Below, in pieces: positions 58,283 to 64,000 of a stretch of DNA of 64,000 nucleotides. The notes under the pieces were generated by a model. It did not search any database. It was not told the DNA's origin and worked only from the letters and a program-made list of their open reading frames with translations. The translations under genes were made by a program, and so were the position numbers. Position 1 is the stretch's first letter. Each line of letters opens with the position of its first letter. The DNA is from Leisingera sp. M658 (GTDB lineage: Bacteria; Pseudomonadota; Alphaproteobacteria; Rhodobacterales; Rhodobacteraceae), in NCBI RefSeq assembly GCF_025144145.1, contig NZ_CP083546.1, positions 822,501-886,500 of the forward strand. The letters are read 5' to 3'.

Positions 58283-59145
58283 GAGAAAAGGATCCGGTCT
58301 CGGGTACGGACTTGACCGGTCACGAGTGGGACGGGATCAAGGAACTGGACACGCCGGTCCCTTGGGCCGCCCGATGGTCGCTGTGGGGCAGTATTGCAGT
58401 GGCCGCCGTATTTTGGGTGTTCTACCCGTCTTTTCCCGCTGTGAGGGACTACGCCAAAGGGGCGCTCGGGTATTCCTCAAGGGCTGAAGTCATGGCCTCA
58501 CTGAAGGAAGCAGAGGCGGACCGCGAACAAGCTTTCTCGCCTTTCACATCGGAGGATATTGAAGCGATGGCCGCCGATCCGTCGCTGGAGGAGCGCTATG
58601 GCGCGGCCATTTCCAAGCTTTATGCAGACAATTGCGCCGCCTGCCATACGGAAAATCTGAAGGGGCAGCCTGGCTTTCCGAATCTGGCTGACGGCCATTG
58701 GCTGTGGTCGGGATCGCCGGAGGAAATCGAAAACTCGATCCGCTATGGCATCAATGCGGCACATGATGAGACCCGCATCGCCCAGATGCTGGCCTTTGGG
58801 GCGGATGGGATGATCGAAAAGCCGCAGGTCAAGGAGGTGACGGAATTTGTGCTGTCGCTTTCCGGTCAAGAGCATGATGCAGAGGCGGCTGAGGCGGGCA
58901 GGGCAGTCTTTGAAGAAAACTGTGCCGCCTGCCACGGCGAAGACGGCCGCGGAGGCTATGAAAACGGTGCGCCGGATCTGGGAGATGGCCATTGGATTTA
59001 CGGCGGCAACAGGGAAAAAATCTATCAGAGTGTCTACTACGGCAGGCAAGGTGTCATGCCCGCCTGGGAAGGCCGCTTGAGCGACGCCCAGATCCGGATG
59101 CTGACGCTGTATCTGCTGTGGAACGGTGAAGATGTCCCAGGCTGA
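58273..59145 (+). CDS. ccoP: cbb3-type oxidase subunit III (di-heme cytochrome c)
   Basis: 290 aa. Starts with the FixP N-terminal cytoplasmic segment and one helix (DTPVPWAARWSLWGSIAV). Two heme c sites: CAACHTENLKGQ (Cys 121) and CAACHGEDGRGG (Cys 217), with later Met residues for axial ligation. Delivers electrons from cytochrome c to CcoO/CcoN. Confidence 0.95.
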   Translation: MALREKDPVSGTDLTGHEWDGIKELDTPVPWAARWSLWGSIAVAAVFWVFYPSFPAVRDYAKGALGYSSRAEVMASLKEAEADREQAFSPFTSEDIEAMAADPSLEERYGAAISKLYADNCAACHTENLKGQPGFPNLADGHWLWSGSPEEIENSIRYGINAAHDETRIAQMLAFGADGMIEKPQVKEVTEFVLSLSGQEHDAEAAEAGRAVFEENCAACHGEDGRGGYENGAPDLGDGHWIYGGNREKIYQSVYYGRQGVMPAWEGRLSDAQIRMLTLYLLWNGEDVPG

Positions 59146-59296
59146 GCAGGACCCCCGGTTCCGCAGGACCATGTATCTGCTGATACTGGCCCTGCTGGCC
59201 GGTTACATCGGCTTCAAGGCCTGGCACCTGTCGGTGGCGTTCGACGCGTGGGAAAATCAGTCTCTGGAGGGCGCGATTTCGGGGGCTGCCAAGTAG
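59132..59296 (+). CDS. small single-helix membrane protein overlapping ccoP
   Basis: 54 aa from ATG 59132, overlapping the ccoP end by 14 nt in another frame. A basic N-terminus (RFRRTMY) leads into a hydrophobic helix (LLILALLAGYIGF) and a short polar tail ending GAISGAAK. Tight overlap and the membrane helix make a real accessory peptide of the oxidase plausible. It does not resemble CcoH or CcoS in length or motif. Confidence 0.6.
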   Translation: MSQAEQDPRFRRTMYLLILALLAGYIGFKAWHLSVAFDAWENQSLEGAISGAAK

Positions 59297-59340
59297 GTAG
59301 TTTGCAGGGTAATACGCAATTGTTTTGCGTATGAATGGCT

Positions 59341-59796
59341 TCAAGCAGCCCCTCGTCCAGCTTCCAATGCCCGGATCAGGTTCTTCATTCCGCGGTTCCC
59401 TTCCAGAACATCCTGCAGGGTCTTGCTGTCTAGTGCGGCAAAGAACACTTCCTGTGCCTCGGTCAGGATCGGCAATAGGCCGCAGGCCGGGGTCATCACG
59501 CAGCAGCCGCCATCTTCCTTCATGCACTCAACCAGCGGTGTGCCGCGCTCGGACTTACGCAGCAGCCCGCCGATTGATATAGCCTCCGGCGGCAGTGCCA
59601 TCCGCATGCCCCCGTTGCGCCCGCGCACTGATTCCACGTAGCCCTCGTGAGTCAGCCATTGGGAAATCTTGGCCAGGTGGTTGAAGGGCAGCTTCTGCAT
59701 CTCCGCAATTTCACGCGTAGACATTAGCCCCTCCTCATGGGTGGAGAGGTGGATCAGGATGCGAAGCGCGTAGTCTGAAAACTTTGAAATCTGCAT
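59341..59796 (-). CDS. nsrR: NsrR nitric-oxide-sensing repressor (Rrf2 family)
   Basis: 151 aa from ATG 59796 (alternative 59820). Rrf2 winged HTH: MQISKFSDYALRILIHLS, STREIAEMQKLPFNHLAKIS, and YVESVRGRNGGMRMA. Fe-S cluster cysteines at 91, 98/99 and 105 in CMKEDGGCCVMTPACG match the spacing of NsrR (three Cys). An Fe-S NsrR loses DNA binding on reaction with NO. It is divergent from the sNOR-type operon with two NsrR-like palindromes between. Confidence 0.92.
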   Translation of the reverse strand: MQISKFSDYALRILIHLSTHEEGLMSTREIAEMQKLPFNHLAKISQWLTHEGYVESVRGRNGGMRMALPPEAISIGGLLRKSERGTPLVECMKEDGGCCVMTPACGLLPILTEAQEVFFAALDSKTLQDVLEGNRGMKNLIRALEAGRGAA

Positions 59797-59815
59797 AAGC
59801 ACTTTTCTCACAAAA

Positions 59816-59838
59816 AACACGTATTGAAAATACGTATT
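59816..59838. promoter_or_regulatory. NsrR-type operator 1
   Basis: A 23-bp dyad whose core ACGTATT-gaa-AATACGT (59819-59835) is perfectly symmetrical. By hand it matches the E. coli-type 11-1-11 NsrR consensus at 16 of 22 positions. It lies just before nsrR and would allow autoregulation. Confidence 0.6.
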
Positions 59839-59865
59839 TCATTGACATGTATCGGCGCTCTTCAA

Positions 59866-59890
59866 TAATAAGCATTATAAATACTTATTA
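59866..59890. promoter_or_regulatory. NsrR-type operator 2
   Basis: A 25-bp palindrome with arms TAATAAGCATT and AATACTTATTA around ATA: 10 of 11 positions symmetrical, and 17 of 22 positions agree with the E. coli NsrR consensus by hand. It ends 13 nt before the norY start, a position suited to repression of the sNOR-type operon. Confidence 0.7.
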
Positions 59891-59903
59891 AAGGGGGCGG
59901 CAC

Positions 59904-60413
59904 ATGCAGCCAGTTGTTCTTTTGATCTCGCTGATCCTGATGGCAGTGCTGTCAGCGGTCTTCTACATGGCAGCCAGGGCTTCGCAGGGCGAAGCCCCCG
60001 GGCCAAATGCCAACAGCAAACGCACCGGCCTGATTTGGGCGATGGTGATTCTCGGTGTAATCGTGTCCGTAGGCTCTCTGCGCAGCTGGCCGCACGCGTT
60101 GGCCAGTACCGGCGATGCGCTGGAAGTGAGTGTCAGTGGCGGTCAGTGGTGGTGGGATATCGACACAACCGAAATTCCGGTTGGGAAGCCGGTCAACTTC
60201 AACGTCACGACCGAGGACGTCACCCACGGCATGGGTATCTATGACAGTGAGTTGACGCTGCTGACCCAGGTCCAAGCGATTCCCGGTTACACAACCAAGG
60301 TCACCTATACGTTCACCGAACCGGGCAGCTACCAGCTCCTGTGCATGGAGTTCTGCGGGGTGGCCCACCACGACATGGTCAATGAATTCGAAGTTGTAGC
60401 GGTGGAGGAATAA
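59904..60413 (+). CDS. norY: sNOR-type heme-copper reductase subunit II (CuA)
   Basis: 169 aa. One N-terminal helix plus a second near residue 50, then a cupredoxin domain. The full CuA set is present: His in VTHGMGIYDSEL, then Cys 147 and Cys 151 in CMEFCGVAHHDM with His 155 and Met 158. GGGGGCGG precedes ATG 59904. Order norY-norS-senC-orf1 matches the sNOR operon known from ammonia oxidisers (norSY-senC-orf1). Electron entry is from a soluble cytochrome or cupredoxin. Confidence 0.8.
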   Translation: MQPVVLLISLILMAVLSAVFYMAARASQGEAPGPNANSKRTGLIWAMVILGVIVSVGSLRSWPHALASTGDALEVSVSGGQWWWDIDTTEIPVGKPVNFNVTTEDVTHGMGIYDSELTLLTQVQAIPGYTTKVTYTFTEPGSYQLLCMEFCGVAHHDMVNEFEVVAVEE

Positions 60414-61886
60414 ATGAACACTGTATCTGAATCTGCAGTGGCTGATCGGGCTGCTGCCGGGCCTCAGCCCAATCCTCAGGCCGGCGCTGTCAAGCTGACC
60501 ATGATCCTGTCAGGTGCGGTTTTCGCGCTGATGATGGTCTTCGGACTGATCATGCGTGCTGCTCAGGGTCAGTGGATAGAACTGGATTCGACGCTTTTCT
60601 ATCAAATCCTGACAGCCCATGGCGCGGGCATGGTTGGTACCGCTGCGCTCTCAGGGGCCGCCATCATGTGGTATTTTTGCGGTCGTTACGTCGTACTGAC
60701 CGCCGGTATCTTCTGGGCCTTTCTCGGCCTGTTCCTGCTGGGTGTTGTGCTGATCCTGGGCGCGATCTTCATCGGCGGATTTGGCGGTGCCTGGACCTTC
60801 CTGTTCCCGCTGCCCGCCATGTCCGGCGGCGCCTGGGAGGCTGGGGCTGCCGCGGCCTTCATGCTGGGTTATGTGTCGATCGGTGTCGGTTTCCTGCTCT
60901 ACTATCTTGAGCTGGGGCGCCAGATCCATGCGCGATATGGCAGCCTGGCGCGGGCGCTGGGCTGGAACCTGATCCTGGGCCGCGAAGACAACAACCCGCC
61001 GCCGCCGACCATTGTTGCTGCGGCAGCCGTCACCATCTTCAACTCTATCGGCATCATCCTGGGTGCGGCCGTTCTGGTGGCCAGCCTGGTGCATCTCTTG
61101 GTGCCGGGGTTTGAGGTCGACGCGCTCTTGGCCAAGAATCTGATCTATTTCTTCGGCCATGTCTTCATCAACGCCTCGATCTACATGGCGGTGACCGCAG
61201 TCTACGAGATCCTGCCGGAATACACCGGTCGCCCTTGGAAATCGAACCGGGTGTTCGCGATCGCCTGGAATGCGGTGCTGATCTTCGTGATGGCGGTCTA
61301 CTGGCACCACCTGCTGCAGGATGTGGTAATGCCGCCCTGGATGCTGGTGGTAGGACAGTTGGTCTCCTACTTCAGCGGCATTCCTCTGATCGCAGTCACG
61401 GCCTTCTCCACCTTTCTCTATGTGCGCGGCTCCAAAATGACCTGGGATCTGGCCTCTTCGCTTCTGGTCTTGTCGGTGGCGGGTTGGTCCGTAGGGTCGA
61501 TCCCGGCGTCGATCGACGGGATGATCAGTGTCAACAAGGTGATGCACAACACCATGTGGGTGCCGGGCCATTTCCACACCTACTTGTTGCTGGGTGAAGT
61601 TGCGATGGCCTTCGGCTTCATGGCCTGGCTGGTGCGCGGCAAGGCCATTGCCGAGATGGGCGGCTTGGACCGCGCGGCCTTTGCCACCTATCTCGCTGGC
61701 GCTGCCGGGTTTGTCATCGTCTTCCTGTTCTCCGGTGCCGCCTCAATCCCGCGCCGCTGGGCGGTGCATTACGAGGAATGGCTGACCCATGACCGCATCG
61801 GTACAGCCTTCAGCGCGCTGGTGGTGCTGGGAACCCTGATCTTTGTGCTGCGGTTTGTGGCGCGCTTGGGCCGGAGCAGCAACTGA
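60414..61886 (+). CDS. norS: sNOR-type heme-copper reductase subunit I
   Basis: 490 aa, about twelve helices. Ligands: His 69 and the HFH pair (His 386, 388) for the hemes; His 249 and His 298-299 for the second metal. At the place of the cross-linked Tyr of oxygen reductases (H-x3-Y) it has Asn 253 in GHVFIN. Loss of that Tyr, the NsrR site and the senC-orf1 neighbours favour an NO reductase over an oxidase. Reported sNOR relatives share this gene order, but activity here is inferred. Confidence 0.8.
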   Translation: MNTVSESAVADRAAAGPQPNPQAGAVKLTMILSGAVFALMMVFGLIMRAAQGQWIELDSTLFYQILTAHGAGMVGTAALSGAAIMWYFCGRYVVLTAGIFWAFLGLFLLGVVLILGAIFIGGFGGAWTFLFPLPAMSGGAWEAGAAAAFMLGYVSIGVGFLLYYLELGRQIHARYGSLARALGWNLILGREDNNPPPPTIVAAAAVTIFNSIGIILGAAVLVASLVHLLVPGFEVDALLAKNLIYFFGHVFINASIYMAVTAVYEILPEYTGRPWKSNRVFAIAWNAVLIFVMAVYWHHLLQDVVMPPWMLVVGQLVSYFSGIPLIAVTAFSTFLYVRGSKMTWDLASSLLVLSVAGWSVGSIPASIDGMISVNKVMHNTMWVPGHFHTYLLLGEVAMAFGFMAWLVRGKAIAEMGGLDRAAFATYLAGAAGFVIVFLFSGAASIPRRWAVHYEEWLTHDRIGTAFSALVVLGTLIFVLRFVARLGRSSN

Positions 61887-62485
61887 TGCTGGCGCGCGCA
61901 TTCCTATCATTTCTCGCCGCCCTGATCGGCGGCGGGATCCTGTGGCATGCCACGGACGGGGCGCGCGCCTTCACAAGCGAAACGGCCCGGCGGCTGGACG
62001 TCGCCCGGTCGCCCCGCCCGGTGCCGGGTGTGATACTGGAGGACATGTCCGGCCAGCGCGTGCCGCTGCTGCCGCAGGAGGGCGAGGTGGTGCTGGTTGA
62101 GTTCATCTACACGGTCTGCGGTGACATCTGCCAGATCGCGGCGGCGGATTTTGCCGAGGTCCGCGGCCGGTTGCAGGCTCAGGATGTGAAGGCACGGCTG
62201 ATCTCAGTTAGCTTTGACCCGCAGCGGGACACTCCGGAGCAGATGGCCATCTACGGCGATGCCCATGAGGCAGATGGCGTAGTGTGGACCGTCGCCCGGC
62301 CGGAAGAAAGTGACTTGGACGGGCTTCTGGAATTGTTTGATGTGACAGTCATCCCTGATGAATGGGGCGGCTACCAGCACAACGCGGCAATCCATGTGAT
62401 TGACGGCAGCGGCCGGTTCTCTGCTGTCTTTGATACTGATGCGGTGGAGGCGGTGGCTGCCCATCTGCAGGAGGTTCAGCCATGA
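61886..62485 (+). CDS. senC: SCO1/SenC family copper chaperone
   Basis: 199 aa with an N-terminal membrane anchor. Copper motif IYTVCGDICQ (C-x3-C) and the distal His in YQHNAAIHVID, as in SCO/SenC thioredoxin-fold proteins. It inserts copper into CuA or CuB sites. Its start overlaps the norS stop, so the two are made together and it most likely matures the CuA subunit NorY. Confidence 0.93.
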   Translation: MLARAFLSFLAALIGGGILWHATDGARAFTSETARRLDVARSPRPVPGVILEDMSGQRVPLLPQEGEVVLVEFIYTVCGDICQIAAADFAEVRGRLQAQDVKARLISVSFDPQRDTPEQMAIYGDAHEADGVVWTVARPEESDLDGLLELFDVTVIPDEWGGYQHNAAIHVIDGSGRFSAVFDTDAVEAVAAHLQEVQP

Positions 62486-63042
62486 GGATGATTTGCCTGG
62501 GACTGCTTGCATTGGCCGAAGCCGTTGCCCTGCGGGAGGCAGCTGTTAGCAGTCCGATTCAGCATGTTTTGGTGCAGATGCCCTTGCTGGTGCTGGCTGG
62601 AGCGGTGGCCGGGTGGCAGTTGAGTGTGCCGCGCCACTGGGCAGTGCCGCTTCTTCTGACAGCCCTGACGGCCTTACTGTTCTGGATGCTGCCGATCAAT
62701 GTGGACTGGGCGCTGACGCCAGCGGGCGAGCTGGTCAAATACGTATCGCTGCCATTGTTGCTGGGACTGCCTCTGCGGCTGTCCTGGCCTTGGTTGGGTC
62801 CGATCCTACGCGGGTTTATTAAGGCCAATGCGTTGTCGATGCTGGGGGTCTTGGGTTTCCTTTACACTCATGCGCCTGTCCGCATCTGCAATTCTTATCT
62901 GGTGTCCGCGCAGCAGGAGCTTGGCTTTGCCTTTCTTTATCTTGCCGCGGCTCTGGCCTGCCTTTGGGCCATCCCGGTTTTGTTCGGACATCCGCGCTGG
63001 CTGCCGCTGAGCACTGACGGATGCACCAAATGCGGAGCATGA
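62482..63042 (+). CDS. sNOR-operon membrane protein (orf1 type)
   Basis: 186 aa with about five hydrophobic segments. Overlaps senC by 4 nt. It occupies the orf1 place of norSY-senC-orf1 operons. Central block FIKANALSMLGVLGFLYTHA, and a C-terminal C-x2-C (DGCTKCGA) that might bind metal. Function unknown; assembly of the reductase is plausible. Confidence 0.75.
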   Translation: MRMICLGLLALAEAVALREAAVSSPIQHVLVQMPLLVLAGAVAGWQLSVPRHWAVPLLLTALTALLFWMLPINVDWALTPAGELVKYVSLPLLLGLPLRLSWPWLGPILRGFIKANALSMLGVLGFLYTHAPVRICNSYLVSAQQELGFAFLYLAAALACLWAIPVLFGHPRWLPLSTDGCTKCGA

Positions 63043-63048
63043 ACTGAC

Positions 63049-63876
63049 ATGACTTATTCCGACACCGTTCTTGGGTTTGCGCAGCTGGCGCAGAAGAAAA
63101 GCCAGAACCTGCGCACCGATCCACTGGCTTTCCTGATCCTGGCGCTCAAGGCCGGCGCCTTTGTCGGCGCAGGAATCCTATTGATCTTTTCGGTGGGGCA
63201 GGGCGTCGAAGGGGCCTTCCGCCCGATTGTCATGGGGGCAAGCTTTGGCATCGCACTGACGCTAGTGGTCTTTGCCGGCGCGGAGCTGTTTACCGGCCAC
63301 ACCATGTATATGACGCATGGATTGCTGACCGGCACCAGCAGCCTGAAAGACCTTGCCTGCAGCTGGGCGGCAAGTTGGTCCGCCAACCTGGTTGGCGCGA
63401 TACTTCTGGCGGCGTTGTTTGTGATAGGGGGCGGGGGCTTGATCCTGGGGGCCGGCGAAGACGCGCTTCTGTACAAGGTCGCCGCCAAAAAGATGCACGG
63501 ATCAGCACCGCAGCTATTTGCCAAGGCGGTTCTGTGCAACTGGCTGGTCTGCCTCGCCTTGTGGTGTGCGGCACGGTCCAAGGATGATGTAACCAAATGC
63601 ATCGTCATCTTCTGGTGCCTCTATGCATTCATTGCTGCGGGTTTCGAGCACAGCGTCGCCAATATGACGGTCTTCTCGGTTGCCTTGCTGTCCGATCACC
63701 CGGAGAGCATCTCGCTGGCGGGTGCGGCTCATAACCTCACTTTCGTCACTCTGGGCAACGCTTTTGCGGGTGCGGGGATTATGGGCTACGGGTACTGGCG
63801 TGCGGCTTCCAAACCGCAGATGCGGACCGTGACCGCAAGCGACGCAGTTCTTCAGAGTGAGAAGGAGGCGCACTGA
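63049..63876 (+). CDS. nirC: formate/nitrite transporter family protein (NirC-like)
   Basis: 275 aa, six helices. FNT motifs: FAGAELFTGHTMYMTHG and GFEHSVANM (about residues 195-215) that form the channel slits. Starts 6 nt after the orf1 stop. Nitrite transport fits the NO context better than formate, but FNT specificity cannot be read from these motifs alone. Confidence 0.85.
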   Translation: MTYSDTVLGFAQLAQKKSQNLRTDPLAFLILALKAGAFVGAGILLIFSVGQGVEGAFRPIVMGASFGIALTLVVFAGAELFTGHTMYMTHGLLTGTSSLKDLACSWAASWSANLVGAILLAALFVIGGGGLILGAGEDALLYKVAAKKMHGSAPQLFAKAVLCNWLVCLALWCAARSKDDVTKCIVIFWCLYAFIAAGFEHSVANMTVFSVALLSDHPESISLAGAAHNLTFVTLGNAFAGAGIMGYGYWRAASKPQMRTVTASDAVLQSEKEAH

Positions 63877-64000
63877 TGGGTTTTTTCGCGGACAGAAGCG
63901 GTTTGGAAACCTTTGCCGGGCAGACACCGGTTGATGTGGCTAAGCCTATGGCTGCGATCATCTTCATATGGTCCGGAGCGGCGATTGCCGGAAACCTGAT
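63876..64000 (+). CDS. unidentified protein, cut by window end
   Basis: The ATG at 63876 overlaps the nirC stop, with GGAGG upstream. Only 41 codons are visible (MGFFADRSGLETFAGQTPVD then AKPMAAIIFIWSGAAIAG), including one hydrophobic segment. Product not recognised; probably part of the same NO-responsive transcript. Confidence 0.6.
   Translation, partial: MGFFADRSGLETFAGQTPVDVAKPMAAIIFIWSGAAIAGNL

Noticed and set aside
60414-61886. An ordinary aa3-type cytochrome c oxidase subunit I
   Set aside because: The H-x3-Y active-site tyrosine is absent, there is no subunit III gene, and the operon is next to nsrR with NsrR-like sites and the sNOR gene order.

Overview
The window looks like a chromosomal or chromid piece of a marine alphaproteobacterium of the Rhodobacteraceae (Roseobacter group, roughly Leisingera/Phaeobacter/Ruegeria-like). 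This rests on the alphaproteobacterial rRNA operon end (23S-5S-tRNA-fMet), an Aap-type amino-acid ABC transporter, AraC regulators with an N-terminal arabinose_bd-like domain, the group III truncated hemoglobin/DUF2189/DUF1971/cbb3 oxidase block and an NsrR-linked sNOR-type operon. The genus is inference only.

Layout. 1-1878: end of an rRNA operon. The 3' end of tRNA-fMet is overlapped antisense by the C-terminus of a broken large serine recombinase (1835-2340), which is cut by an IS3-family element (2341-3593) that also abuts a broken IS5-type element (to 3957). 4.5-24.8 kb: a large, mostly intact catabolic region. It holds two paralogous AraC-type regulators, an alpha/beta hydrolase, a KstD-like FAD dehydrogenase, a cytoplasmic and an exported fumarylacetoacetate-hydrolase-fold protein, a lactonase, cytochrome b561, a membrane LytTR regulator, MipA and TetR. 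A tight five-gene operon follows: BASS-type transporter, dienoyl-CoA-reductase-like flavoprotein, CrtI/RetSat-like oxidoreductase, 2Fe-2S reductase and acyl-CoA ligase. The order suggests import, CoA activation, redox processing and hydrolysis of a cyclic acid (steroid- or terpenoid-like); the substrate is unknown.

24.8-28.4 kb: nested insertion sequences. An IS110 copy is split first by an intact IS3-family element (4-bp duplication) and again by an IS66-ended cassette (8-bp duplication) holding recombinase fragments. 28.4-47.5 kb: amino-acid metabolism. It contains a LysR regulator, an AapJQMP transporter, an ornithine-cyclodeaminase-family enzyme, a divergent peptide/nickel-type ABC transporter, three threonine-aldolase-family paralogues in one direction, ProC, and D-serine dehydratase. 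The dsdA gene lies between two IS66 ends with a near-perfect 8-bp duplication, so it looks like passenger cargo.

47.6-54.1 kb: two copies of the same module, an OhrR-like MarR regulator divergent from a small catalase-family peroxidase (one exported, one cytoplasmic), separated by an intact 2.8-kb IS66 element with an exact 8-bp duplication. 54.2-64 kb: microaerobic and nitric-oxide respiration. It contains truncated hemoglobin, DUF2189, DUF1971, ccoNOQP plus a small overlapping membrane protein, divergent nsrR, and an sNOR-type operon (CuA subunit II, subunit I, SenC, orf1) followed by a nitrite/formate channel. Two palindromes resembling the E. coli NsrR site lie between nsrR and the sNOR operon.
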